DNA of 64,000 bases, taken from NCBI RefSeq assembly GCF_001761485.1, contig NC_090772.1:1-64000 (forward strand), written 5' to 3'. Numbering within the stretch: position 1 is the first letter of the stretch; each line of letters begins with the position of its first letter. Both the position numbers and the translations under genes were made by a program. The notes beneath the pieces are model-generated. The model had not been told where the DNA came from, did not search any database, and worked only from the letters and a program-made list of their open reading frames with translations. This DNA comes from Yarrowia lipolytica (Eukaryota > Ascomycota > Dipodascomycetes > Dipodascales). This document shows positions 23,019 to 33,524 of this stretch, one piece after another.

Positions 23019-25202
23019 ATGTCCGAAACCGACCATCTGCTGGCCGCCGAGCCCGTGGCTGAGTACCCCCAGTACACGCCTTGGCCCAACTCCCGAAAAT
23101 CAGTGGACACGGAGTTTTCCGCAACCTCGTGGATTTACGACTTGGTTCTGTGGATTTTCACGGCTTGCTTTGACATTTTTTTCAGAGAAATCCGGCCACG
23201 TGGTGCCTTCCGAATCCCCAGAAAGGGCCCCGTGCTGTTCGTGGCTGCCCCCCACGCAAACCAGTTTGTGGACCCCGTCATCCTCATGAACCAGGTCAAA
23301 CAGGAGGCCGGACGACGAATCTCCTTCCTTGTGGCCGAGAAGTCCATGCGACGAGCTGCAGTCGGACGAATGGCCCGAAGCATGAACTCAATTCCTGTCG
23401 TGCGAGCTCAGGACAATGCAAAAAAGGGAGAGGGAAAGATTTACGTCGACGCAGAGGACCCCACAAAGATCCACGGAATCGGCACCCAGTTCACGAAGCA
23501 GTGCGAGGTGCGAGGCCTCGTGGTCTGCTCGTCCTCTGTCGGCTCAATTGACGTGGCTGAGATTGTGTCCGACACTCTGCTCATTGCAAGAAAGGAATTC
23601 AAGGGCCCCAAAGCCAAGGAGGCTCTCAAGGAATCCAACGGAGGAATCACATACAAGTACGCCGACTACGTCAACCAGGCCACAGTCTACCGATCCGTAT
23701 TCGACAAATTGCACCATGGAGGCTGTGTGGGTATCTTCCCAGAGGGAGGATCTCATGACCGAACCGAACTGCTGCCCCTTAAGGCCGGTGTTGCTATCAT
23801 GGCTCTGGGGGCTCTCGCAGAGGACCCCTCTTGTGGTGTGCGAATCGTCCCCTGTGGTCTCAACTACTTCCACGCCCACAAGTTCCGATCTCGGGCCGTG
23901 GTGGAGTTTGGCTCTCCTATTGCCATTCCTCCGGATCTCGTGGAGAAGTACAAGGCAGGAGGAGAGGCCAAGCGGGAGGCTGTCAAGACCGTTCTAGACA
24001 TTACTGCCGCTGGTCTCAAGTCTGTGACTGTTCAGGTGCAGGATTTCGACACCCTGATGCTGATCCAGGCCATTCGACGACTCTACCGACCTCCCGGAAA
24101 GAAGATTCCTCTGCCCATGGTTGTAGAGCTCAACCGTCGACTTGTATACGCCTACAACCACTACAAGGACGATCCCCGTATCGAGGAGATGAAGCAGGAG
24201 ATTCGAAAGTACAACAAGTTCCTGCAGGCCATGGGTCTCAAGGACCATCAGGTAGAGAAGGCCCGAATCTCCAAGATTGAGATTCTGGGCCGGCTTCTGT
24301 ACCGGTCCATCAAGCTTGTGTTCTTGTCCATTGGCTGTCTCCCCGGTCTGCTTTTGTTTTCTCCCATCTTCATCATTTCTAAGTCCATTTCCAAAACCAA
24401 GGCCAAGGAGGCTCTCAAGGCCTCCAGTGTCAAAATCAAGGCTAACGATGTGGTTGCCACTTGGAAGGTGCTGGTTGCAATGGGTCTGACCCCAGTTCTT
24501 TACATTCTCTATTCACTGGTTGGATCTGTGGTGATTCGAAAGCTCGATCTCATCTCCTGGTTCCCCACAATTCTTCTTCCCGGCCTCGTTTTAAGCATCA
24601 TCATCACAACCTCATACGCCGCCCTGGCTATGGGAGAGGCCGGTATGGACATTTTCAAGTCTCTTCGACCACTTGCATTGGCTCTCAACCCTTCCACCAA
24701 AAACTCTCTGCTCAAGCTGCAAAATGAACGAAAGCGACTTGTGCTCAAGTCTTCCGAGCTCGTTACCTCTTTGGGCCCTGAGCTGTTCCCCGACTTCCCC
24801 GAGAACTCCATTCTGCAGGGAAGCGATAAGTTTGAGGACGAGGAGAACTACGAAAACGAGAAGCGATCGCATTCCAGATCCACTTCTGCCACTTCTCTAT
24901 CTGCCATGAGCGAGGGAGACGGTGATGAGCTTGTTCGGGAGGTCCGAAAGGGTGCTAGCTACTTCCCTGTGAGTACCATTTCTGAGGACGAAGACCAAGC
25001 CATCTCGCGAGTGGGCTCTGAGGCATCTCTTGCTGACATTCCTCTGTTTGGTATGTCCCGATCACAATCTGGAGCTTCTCTTTCGGAAGCCTCCACACAC
25101 GGCTCTTCTACTGGAGCTGATGCCGAGGAGGCTAAGACGGAGGTGACTCGCAGAATTGCATTGGCGATGGAGGAAAAACGACGAGAGCAGGATGAGGAAT
25201 AA
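23019..25202 (+). CDS. SCT1: Glycerol-3-phosphate/dihydroxyacetone-phosphate acyltransferase
   Basis: This 727-residue protein catalyses the first acylation of glycerol-3-phosphate, giving lysophosphatidate in the ER. PlsC-type acyltransferase motifs are visible: motif I HANQFVD (His79 to Asp84), motif III FPEGGSHD (about 240-247), and the following LPLKAGVAIMALG. Membrane helices lie around 430-450 and 485-555, matching yeast Gpt2/Sct1. The C-terminal 140 residues are hydrophilic and rich in Ser and Glu, like the phosphorylated tail of the yeast enzymes. Length is close to yeast Sct1 (about 760). The ATG at 23019 follows a TATA element by about 60 bp. It is the entry enzyme for the triacylglycerol synthesis this oleaginous yeast is known for. 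Confidence 0.93.
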   Translation: MSETDHLLAAEPVAEYPQYTPWPNSRKSVDTEFSATSWIYDLVLWIFTACFDIFFREIRPRGAFRIPRKGPVLFVAAPHANQFVDPVILMNQVKQEAGRRISFLVAEKSMRRAAVGRMARSMNSIPVVRAQDNAKKGEGKIYVDAEDPTKIHGIGTQFTKQCEVRGLVVCSSSVGSIDVAEIVSDTLLIARKEFKGPKAKEALKESNGGITYKYADYVNQATVYRSVFDKLHHGGCVGIFPEGGSHDRTELLPLKAGVAIMALGALAEDPSCGVRIVPCGLNYFHAHKFRSRAVVEFGSPIAIPPDLVEKYKAGGEAKREAVKTVLDITAAGLKSVTVQVQDFDTLMLIQAIRRLYRPPGKKIPLPMVVELNRRLVYAYNHYKDDPRIEEMKQEIRKYNKFLQAMGLKDHQVEKARISKIEILGRLLYRSIKLVFLSIGCLPGLLLFSPIFIISKSISKTKAKEALKASSVKIKANDVVATWKVLVAMGLTPVLYILYSLVGSVVIRKLDLISWFPTILLPGLVLSIIITTSYAALAMGEAGMDIFKSLRPLALALNPSTKNSLLKLQNERKRLVLKSSELVTSLGPELFPDFPENSILQGSDKFEDEENYENEKRSHSRSTSATSLSAMSEGDGDELVREVRKGASYFPVSTISEDEDQAISRVGSEASLADIPLFGMSRSQSGASLSEASTHGSSTGADAEEAKTEVTRRIALAMEEKRREQDEE

Positions 25203-25829
25203 CTAACTAGTTGAAATTTAGAGTATCATTCATTATAACGGACTTTGTGCGCTTACATGTGGACCGTATTCGCGTATGTAGGCTACTGTGCGATGATGGG
25301 GGCATAAATACGAGATGCTGATAGAGTTGAGATGTATCCTGTAGCCGACGATAACAATCTGTAGGTCGACGACGTAGATTCAACGAGACATTGTTCACGG
25401 CTGTAGTATTCAACTGTTACACACATGACAGAGCGTATCGCTTGCATCTCAGGTGGCAGTACATATTCATATGAGTACTCGCGCATCACTACAATCAATA
25501 ATCCGAACGTAGCGGGGTTTCTGACGTGAACTTACGTGAGCAACCAACATCATCCGTGTGAGTTTGATGTAGTGAGATTTGAGGTTTAGAGTGTAGTTTG
25601 AGGGGAATAGAAGGGTGGAATGATCAATTTGTCCTACTAAGTCATAAATTCAAATCGAGCGGGGTTTCTAGAGTCTCGTTTCTTTTTTCTAGCCTCTACG
25701 ATAAGCCAGTGTCCAGTGCGGATTATGCTGTCTTAGGTTGCTAAGTTTAACACAGTGCTGATCTGCTCTTGGTGGCAGGCAGACAATATAAAAATGAGGA
25801 GTTTGTAGGTGAAGTCCGACAAGACAGTC
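25203..25829. other. Intergenic: SCT1 3' flank and esterase promoter
   Basis: 627 bp without a gene. TATAAAAA at 25787-25794 lies 36 bp before the esterase ATG. Confidence 0.6.
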
Positions 25830-27266
25830 ATGACGACAATTCATTCTGAGAAACTCAATGGTACTTTTGAGGGTACTGAAACCGATGGCGTACTGGAGTG
25901 GAAGAATATCCAGTATGCTACCATTACCAAACGATACGACGTGCCTATTGTGAAGACCGACTACCAGGGCAAGGTAGTTGACTGTACGAAGGACGGCCCC
26001 ATCTGTCCCCAGATTGCCAACCGATACGACGCCCATGATGGCGATGTATGGTCTGACGAGCTTCTGTGTCTCAATCTGCGAATCTCCAAACCCAAGAGTG
26101 CCATTGGCAAGAAGCTGCCTGTGTTTGCCTTCATTCATGGAGGAGCCAACATGATAGGTAGCATCTACGGAGATAATCCCGTTCCCTTTGTGAAGCAATC
26201 TGAGACGATTGGAAAGCCCTTTATCGTTGTTCAGATCGAGTATCGATTGGGTATGTTCGGATACATCACCAACAAGGATGGACGTGCAAACTGGGGCGCT
26301 CGAGATCAGTGGGCTGCTGCTGAATGGATACAACACTTCATTGGCGAGTTTGGAGGAGATACAGACATGATTACTCTGGGAGGTCAGTCAGCTGGAGGTA
26401 TGGGAACCTCCTATCTCTCCCGCAGAGACGCCATGGAGGGTACAAACCTCGTCAACCAGGTATTCATGTCTTCTGGATCAGTGGGCTGTTTCCCTCCCCA
26501 AACTGTTGAGCATCTCAACATCTTTCGAGACCTAGCTGCCAAAAAGAAGGGATGCAAAGAGGAGGATCTTGATGATATTTCCAAGGTCAGCGCTGATGAA
26601 CTTCTCGACCTACAGACCAAGATTGGATACCCTCATGGTATGTTTGCATATGACGACTGGTTCAAGGAAGGCATTGAAGATGCGGTTCCCAAGGTCGAGG
26701 CTGCTATCATCTCTGATAACGGCTTTGAGGGCGTCATCTTCACGAAGAAAGTGCATCCTGACGACAAGGTCGAAGAGGTGCTCAACAAGACCAATCTCGG
26801 GAAAGCCGTCAAAAAGCTGTATAACATCAAGTCCAACGCCGACGTGTGCAAGTTCTATGGAGACCAGATGCTGGTACTACCTAATGTGACGGATGCTGAA
26901 AAGTTGCGAAAGGCCGGTGCCAAGGTCTACAGACAGTTCTTTGATGAAATTGACCCAATCAACCCCAAGATGGGCGCCCGACACGCCGTGGACATTTTCT
27001 TCATGTGGCACGACAACACGGACATCGACGAAAGCGAGAACGATCTGGCCAAGAAGTACCAGACCAACCTCATCAAGTTCACATACAAGGAGGCCCCCTG
27101 GCCGGAAGGCGAGGTGTGCTGGATTCATGACCACAAAATCGAATATGGCAAGTTCAATCCTCGACAACAGTGTTGCGAGCTGCTTAAGTACAAGCGGTCT
27201 GAAGTCAGAGAGCTGGCCACGGATCTGGGTCCTGATCTCACTGCCCCTGGAGGCAACATTATTTAA
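25830..27266 (+). CDS. Type-B carboxylesterase/cholinesterase-like hydrolase
   Basis: A 478-residue alpha/beta hydrolase of the COesterase family. The oxyanion-hole motif FIHGGA is at about 101-106, and EYRLGMFGY at about 137-145. The nucleophile elbow GQSAGG has Ser187. A catalytic His is likely in GARHAVDIFFMW, where family members carry HGxEIPYVF. It hydrolyses ester substrates; which ones cannot be read from sequence. No clear signal peptide is present, so it is probably intracellular. I use ATG 25830 (MTTIHSEKLNG) because the seven codons before it begin at a GTG. Its 3' end converges on ILV2 with 175 bp between. Confidence 0.85.
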   Translation: MTTIHSEKLNGTFEGTETDGVLEWKNIQYATITKRYDVPIVKTDYQGKVVDCTKDGPICPQIANRYDAHDGDVWSDELLCLNLRISKPKSAIGKKLPVFAFIHGGANMIGSIYGDNPVPFVKQSETIGKPFIVVQIEYRLGMFGYITNKDGRANWGARDQWAAAEWIQHFIGEFGGDTDMITLGGQSAGGMGTSYLSRRDAMEGTNLVNQVFMSSGSVGCFPPQTVEHLNIFRDLAAKKKGCKEEDLDDISKVSADELLDLQTKIGYPHGMFAYDDWFKEGIEDAVPKVEAAIISDNGFEGVIFTKKVHPDDKVEEVLNKTNLGKAVKKLYNIKSNADVCKFYGDQMLVLPNVTDAEKLRKAGAKVYRQFFDEIDPINPKMGARHAVDIFFMWHDNTDIDESENDLAKKYQTNLIKFTYKEAPWPEGEVCWIHDHKIEYGKFNPRQQCCELLKYKRSEVRELATDLGPDLTAPGGNII

Positions 27267-27441
27267 AACAAATGCTGTGTATGTACAAGTAGTAGCTAAT
27301 AACATTCCTACGCTCTTGTTGGTCAAAATCTCATGTTTAATAACAGCTATAATTTACTGTGGTCATTTTAGGTCTGCACTAGACTCTGTGGGCACGGGAC
27401 CCCAATTATTTTTGGTTCGGATTGCTTGTGTTCCTTTCCAC

Positions 27442-29952
27442 TTAGTTCTCAAAGGTGGTCTGGTGGACGTGAGGGGCGGGGGCATTCTTCAGTCGATCGG
27501 GTCGAGAAGCAGCCTCGGCGTCAGCGTCGTAGACAAGGAACTCATGCAAAGCCTTACCAGCGGGAACCATGGGAAGAACGGGGATCTTCTTGTCGACAAC
27601 AACCTCAACGAGCACAGGGCCCTTGTATGCGAGCATCTCCTTGAGACCGGCCTCCAGCTGGTCAATGTGAGTGATTCGGATACCCTTCATGCCCATGGAC
27701 TCGGCCAGCTTCATGAAGTCGGGGTTCTTCTGATGAGTGTGGCAGTATCGGTTCTCGTAGAAGAGAGACTGCCACTGGGTGACCATACCCTGTTCCTCGT
27801 TGTTGAGGACAATAGCCTTGACGCCAATGTTGAACTGAACGGCGGTGGACAGCTCGGTCAGAGTCATGTTGAAAGAAGCGTCACCATCGATGTCAATGAC
27901 GTCGCAGTCAGGTCGGGCAACCTTGGCGCCGATAGCGGCGGGCAGGCCGTAACCCATAGTTCCAAGACCACCAGAAGTGATCATGGTTCGAGGGTGTCGC
28001 CATCGGAAATGCTGGGCAGTCCACATCTGATGCTGACCAACACCGGTGGTGATGATGGTCTTGTCCTTGTTGTTCTCTGTCAGGTCAGAGAGCAGAGCAA
28101 TGACGGACTGGGGCTTGATAACACCATCCTCACCTTCAGCCTCGAAGAGGAAGGGGAACTGCTGCTTCCAGGACTGGATAGTCTCAGTCCAGGGAGCTCG
28201 CTCAGCGGCAGAGACCTTGTTGATGAGGGGGATGAGCTGTCGGACAGACTCGGTAACGTCTCCCTCAACGGCTTCGGTGGCCTGAACAACCTTGTTGATG
28301 TTCTTGGCCTGGATCTCAAAGTGAACAATACCACCTCGACCCTCAAGGGCAGCGGCTCGAGCCTCGGGGGCAAACTTGGGGATGGAGCCGGTAACTCGGT
28401 CATCAAATCGGGCGCCGAGAGCAATGATACAGTCAGCGTTCTGCATGGCCATGTTGGCGTAGCCGGAACCGTGCATACCGAGCATGTGCAGAGACTTGGG
28501 GTCTCGCTCGTCAAAGGCACCAAGACCCTGCAGAGTAGTGGTGACGGGAATCTCGGCCTTCTCAGCCAGCTCCTTAAGCAGCTTAGGACCCTCCTCGGAG
28601 CCAAGGATACCCTGTCCGACGTAAAGGACGGGCTTCTTGGACTGGTTGATGAGGTTGGCGGCTCGCTGGATAGCCTGCTTCTGGAACTCGGTGGCGGCGG
28701 CAGAGGTGAGGTTGGTCAGAGAATGCGAGGGAATGGTGGACTTGGTGGGGATGGGCTCTCGCAGGATGGCAGCAGTAACATCCTTGGGCAGATCGACGAG
28801 AACGGGACCGGGTCGGCCGGAAGTAGCAATCTCAAAGGCCTCGTTGATTCGTCGGGGGAGCTCAGCAACGTTCTTGACCATGACGTTCCACTTGGTGCAA
28901 GATCGGGAGATGCCGACAACATCGGCCTCCTGGAAGGCGTCAGTGCCGATAACGGAGGTCAGGACCTGACCGGTGAAGACAACCATGGGGGTACCATCGG
29001 AAAGAGCGTCCTGCATGGGGGTGATGACGTTGGTGGCACCGGGGCCAGAGGTGACGAGAACGACACCGGGCTTACCAGAGGCTCGAGCGTAGCCCTCGGC
29101 CATGTGGCCGGCACCCTGCTCGTGTCGAGGGAGCACAAAGTTGAAGTACTCAGAGTTGTGAATGGCGTCAAAGACGGGGAGAATGGCTCCACCGGGGTAA
29201 CCGAAGACAGTGTCGACGTTGTGTCGCAGCATCATCTCGTGGAAGATCTCTCCTCCAGACATTCCGATGAAGGACTCGTCCATGTCAGCGTTGGCAGCCT
29301 CAGCCTTCTTGAGGATAGGAGGCTTGCCAACGGTGCCCTGGAAGTGGGGAGCGGGCTGGGATCGTCTATGTTAGTATGCGATAGAGAGTGGCCGTAGGTC
29401 ATGAGCAGATAACAACAGGGCTGGAGAAAAGGAAGGAATGTTGTCAGTCACCAGAGAAGGCATGGAATCACAAAAGCGAATGGAGCAACAAGAACGGCTG
29501 TAGTGACAGTGTTTCGGTGGTTGGATAGAGAGCGAGTTCTCATGCTTGTGTCGTCATATTCTATCACACTCCATACGTTAGACGTGGGATGGATATATCA
29601 GCCGCACCTTCAGACAGCTGAGAGGTAGTGATTGTGGGAAGATACTGATATTTCATTTGTCGTTATTTGTCACCTCTTTATCTGCTCTGTGTGTGTCGCT
29701 TTTCCACACATTACATTTCTGGTCGTTGCTTTTCGTCTCAGTTTTTTCCACCTGTTTTCGCTGGTCTTCTGACTAGTGCTTCCAAACACTATACAGTGGT
29801 TCTGGGTCGTTTATGGCAAGGAATACTCACTCAGCAGTTGCCGGCTGGGCAGCAGGGGCTTTTGTGTTGGAAACATATCGCAGACCAAGAGAATACTTGG
29901 ATCTGGAGATTCTGGCCAGGTTAGTGGCCCGTCGGGCGAGTCGCGATTGCAT
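27442..29952 (-). CDS. ILV2: Acetolactate (acetohydroxyacid) synthase catalytic subunit, mitochondrial
   Basis: Exons 29952-29831 and 29365-27442 encode 681 residues (yeast Ilv2 has 687). Exon 1 encodes MQSRLARRATNLARISRSK, a typical Arg-rich mitochondrial presequence. The 465-nt intron begins GTGAGT and ends TACTAACATAG. The mature enzyme has the three ThDP-enzyme domains: the N-terminal pyrimidine-binding domain with VFGYPGGAILP, a central FAD-binding domain (GARFDDRVTG), and the C-terminal pyrophosphate domain with the Mg/ThDP motif GDASFNMTLTEL. It condenses pyruvate, or pyruvate with 2-ketobutyrate, in the first shared step of valine, leucine and isoleucine synthesis. A TATA-like TTTATAAG lies about 40 bp upstream of the ATG, and a GAGTCA half-site about 360 bp upstream. 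LEU2 lies 17 kb away. Confidence 0.95.
29366..29830 (-). other. ILV2 intron
   Basis: A 465-nt intron with 5' GTGAGT (29830-29825) and branch/3' site TACTAACATAG ending at 29366. The short branch-to-AG distance is typical of Yarrowia. Splicing joins GA|A in phase and restores a continuous frame between presequence and enzyme. Confidence 0.92.
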
Positions 29953-31609
29953 GTTAGTATACAGAGACAAATCAAGACGCTTGCAATCTTATAAACCACC
30001 CGGTGAGTAATTGCGGAGACAAGGACGTGAAAAATTGCCAACCTTAATCCGGCTGCAGGGTAAGCGATATCGGCGGGTGTACACTGGGACTAGGGAAAGA
30101 GCTTACAGGTACGCTGCGGTATCGGCATATTTCCAAATGAAGCATTAAACGTGGTAAAACACATCGCCGGGCCGTGTTTCCAATCCGCTCAGTCTCCTCT
30201 TGTGTCGCCACTTGCAAGCTAAATTCTCCGATCGCCCTACTTGTAGAATCACCCAACCCTCGGCATCAAGGCAAAAGTTTATCCTCGGCGTGCTTGCGGA
30301 GAAAAAAGAGTCACAAGCAGAAAAGGTATCTCGCACATTTGAGACGTTTAACAAAGGGCAATAAGAGGGCAAGAAATAGGGACGCGGTAGGCTCCACACG
30401 CGGCACATATTGTGAGCACCTGTGACTTTGTGGCTGCTCGGTGTTGCTCTGTATGAGATGTACCATTACACCTACACCACCTACCGTGTTCGGGGCAGAT
30501 AGAATTCGTCCCTGAGTCAGAGAGGCTGCATCTTTCTCTGTATCGACCCATCAGAAATCCACGTAAGCACAGAGAAAGAGGGCGCAGAGTATTTTCCGTA
30601 GTCTAGCACAATACATACCAGAGCTCGTGCTCGTGCTCATACTCGTACTTGTGTCATAGTTACCGTTTCTGTACAGTAGAACAATTGGCTCAACAGTTAC
30701 TCTGCAGTAGGTATGCTAACAGATACAGACGTCTACAGTCTATTGGCCTGTATCGGCCTGCAAAAAAAGTCGGGAGTTGTCGGGAGGTCAAAGCACGTCC
30801 CACGATACTGGAGGTTGAGAGGAGACGTTTCACCATACATGAGCAAGAGAGTCTTGGCATGGGAAACTTGCCGCCCAGCATGCCACGTCCAAGAAACGAC
30901 ACCCGCGGAGTGTTTGATGCATTCGCTACGAGTACAGTGCGAAAATAACTGGTTGGCGCATCACACATCAAAGAGTCACCTTGCACTGTAGGGCTAAAGT
31001 CCGGCAGCGATACCGGCGTGATTAGATTTATGACTGACCACGTACATGCTAAAACGTGTGACAGACTTAAAACCACCCCTAAAAATGTAAAAATGTCCAT
31101 GGGCCTAAACAATCGGAGACAACTTGTGGGGTAGAGGGAGATTAAAATGGGCTAAAACGTGGGGGAGGATATCGTAGCTAATGGTGGGTCGCCTAGTGCT
31201 TCGGATGGGCACTCCAAAATATGCACCATCTGTTAAGAATGAGGTTGTTTTGAGCCGGTTGCTACTAGGACCTCCGCACTCCAATGACCTCACAATTGCT
31301 ACAGTACATCATTTCGGAGCCCAGAAAATCCGCAGACGACGGTCGATGCGCCTGGTGTCAGGCTTCTAGACTAATTTAATCTGGCAGTGCATGCCAGACA
31401 AAGACCAGTGCCGGAACCGGCCAGAATATGCATGATAACGTCGTCGAACTCTATGAGGATTGTGAAGGATAATCAGATTAATACGCAAGAAATTAATATG
31501 AATCGATGGAATTCAAATAAATTAACATCATCTATATATATACATGCCCAGCTCGTATTCTAGTAGTCCATTCCAACCCTGTCTTGCGGGACAATCCACA
31601 ACCTCCCCA
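29953..31609. other. ILV2 promoter and intergenic DNA
   Basis: 1.66 kb upstream of ILV2 and downstream of the F-box gene. It holds the ILV2 TATA-like element (about 29988-29996) and a GAGTCA Gcn4-like half-site at 30308-30313. No additional gene is supported. Confidence 0.6.
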
Positions 31610-33157
31610 TCATTGAACAGGTTCATGGAAGATGCGGTTGATATCCAGCGTGATGGACCCATCAGCCTCCGCAAGATCCTCCCTGATGAACTTTATGGCG
31701 CTCCTGGTGAAGTGGTAGAGAAACACATAGCAGTATACCTTTCCGTCCTCGTTGTTGAGGACCATGGCATACGAGTCCCCCTGTGCTACCTCCGCAGTGA
31801 CACTCTCAAAATCAACAATGCGGTCCAGTCCCCACGCAAACCGACCTGTGAGAGTATCAGGAACGTAGTTAAAGTCGAACAGCAGAGAATAGTACGACTG
31901 AGTATTCTGCATCCCATAATTCCGTGAAACCTCGTACCACGTGAGGTTCGTGTAGTCGGCGCTGAATTTGGGCATGAGTCCCACCACGTAGTCGTTTCGC
32001 CCATGAACATAAATGATGCCTGAGTAGCTGGGATACAAGATGACTACTCGAGTGTCTTCCGACTCCATCATGAAATGCCACAGTCCAGTTTCCCAATCAA
32101 CTAAATGCACACACCACATGGAGCCTCCCTCCAGCTTGATGAACAGAAACCTGTCAGATAACGGCCATACATGAAGACCGTTGGTACCATGAGTGTCTAT
32201 TAGTCCTTCGGCTATGGGTGCTCTGCTGGACTGGCGAACATGACCCCTGACTCTGTGTAGCACTCCTTCCAAAAAGTAATAATACCAGCCTTTGGTGAAG
32301 TTGACAAGATAGGCTCCATTGTATAGTACCTCCGCGACAATATCTCCCTCTGGTGAGATCATGATTGGTCTGTCACGAGGATGCACAAACAGCTCGGTGA
32401 ATTTCCTAAAGTCCCACTGCTTCTCAATACTCGCCTCTCCTGTTCTGAGATCCAAACCATAGTGTTTCAAAATGTCTCCATCAGAGTCAATCCACTCCAT
32501 GCGTCCTCCTATGGTGTATGGAGGTCCACCGGTATACCAGGACTTTTGACGACAGGGAACAGAATCATTTAGAGGCGTTGAATTCTGTGGTAACCACTCA
32601 TGATGCACAAAATGCAGCCTTTTATGTGGATCCGTGTACAGTCTTCTGGGCTCTGGTTGTGTGGTGTCATTATCATCACTTGACATGGATCCTTCGTCGT
32701 CCTCCTGACCACTCTCGTTATCCTCGACCTCCTGTGGAGTCTCAGGAACAACATCGGCCACCGAAACCTCGTATTTGTCGGGAGTCTCTGCCAGCTCCTC
32801 GTGACTCTGAATTAGCAACTTGGATGTTGTCCAGATAGAGACATACTCATCAAAGCAGAAAGGAATAGGCTTGTTCAACCCGTTGAGACAGTCGAAGAGC
32901 TTACTGCACTCATTCACCCACTCTTTTGGCTGCTTGGGTACGTACCTGGCGTCAAAACGTCGGAAAGGCAAGTGCTCGGTGCATAATGCGCCATAATACT
33001 TGTGGGGGAGGTATACATGAATGATATCACGGAGCCGTTTCGAAGTGGCACATAGTCGGGAAAGAGATGTGCCGTCGCATTGGGTGAATATTTCGGAAAC
33101 AACTTCCAGAGGTATATTTTCCAGAGTCTTTTCCACCATGACTTTGCCCAGGGACAT
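31610..33157 (-). CDS. F-box protein of unknown function
   Basis: A 515-residue protein. Residues 12-50 match an F-box (ENIPLEVVSEIFTQCD, then LSRLCATSKRLRDII), the motif that binds Skp1 in SCF ubiquitin ligases. Residues about 140-170 are acidic (EDNESGQEDDEGSMSSDDND). The remaining 330 residues contain aromatic, beta-rich segments that could form a substrate-binding propeller-like domain, but I see no WD40 or LRR consensus. The target is unknown. The ATG at 33157 gives MSLGKVMVEK; Met8 is a possible alternative. It shares a 367-bp divergent promoter with the secreted-protein gene at 33525. Confidence 0.75.
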   Translation of the reverse strand: MSLGKVMVEKTLENIPLEVVSEIFTQCDGTSLSRLCATSKRLRDIIHVYLPHKYYGALCTEHLPFRRFDARYVPKQPKEWVNECSKLFDCLNGLNKPIPFCFDEYVSIWTTSKLLIQSHEELAETPDKYEVSVADVVPETPQEVEDNESGQEDDEGSMSSDDNDTTQPEPRRLYTDPHKRLHFVHHEWLPQNSTPLNDSVPCRQKSWYTGGPPYTIGGRMEWIDSDGDILKHYGLDLRTGEASIEKQWDFRKFTELFVHPRDRPIMISPEGDIVAEVLYNGAYLVNFTKGWYYYFLEGVLHRVRGHVRQSSRAPIAEGLIDTHGTNGLHVWPLSDRFLFIKLEGGSMWCVHLVDWETGLWHFMMESEDTRVVILYPSYSGIIYVHGRNDYVVGLMPKFSADYTNLTWYEVSRNYGMQNTQSYYSLLFDFNYVPDTLTGRFAWGLDRIVDFESVTAEVAQGDSYAMVLNNEDGKVYCYVFLYHFTRSAIKFIREDLAEADGSITLDINRIFHEPVQ

Positions 33158-33524
33158 GAAGAAGCCGCCACAATCGCCATCTTCGAAACTAACACGATTT
33201 TATGCAATGTGCAAACCTTAGACTAAGCGGGACATGGAAGTGGCAACTGCAAGTTGGACATTTATGGACGATTTGTGGGATAGATTTATGGACAGTTTTA
33301 GAGGTGAAAAAGTCATCGCACGGCTAAACCTGGTGTTTACAAGCAGTTCATAGTATATGTCGTGACTGTACCGACCTCCACCTGAGAGATTCATTTATTG
33401 TTTCCTGGAGTAAGGACTTGAGATGGTGGAATGGGAAGGTGCACTTGTCAGATTCTCGATGATGTGAGTATATAATAACGAGAGAGATATCTCTACATGG
33501 AGCATCTCCGTTTGGCGCCCTACA
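33158..33524. other. Divergent promoter between F-box and secreted-protein genes
   Basis: 367 bp. A TATA element on the plus strand (TATATAATAA, about 33467-33476) lies some 50 bp before the ATG at 33525. No gene was seen. Confidence 0.6.

Noticed and set aside
25809-25829. Seven-codon N-terminal extension of the carboxylesterase
   Set aside because: It starts at GTG, and the in-frame ATG at 25830 has the TATA box at a suitable distance.
26893-29397. 834-codon open frame on the plus strand
   Set aside because: It runs antisense through ILV2 and the end of the esterase gene. Its Gly/Val/Leu/Ser-rich composition is the usual shadow of highly biased codons, and ILV2 is certain on the other strand.
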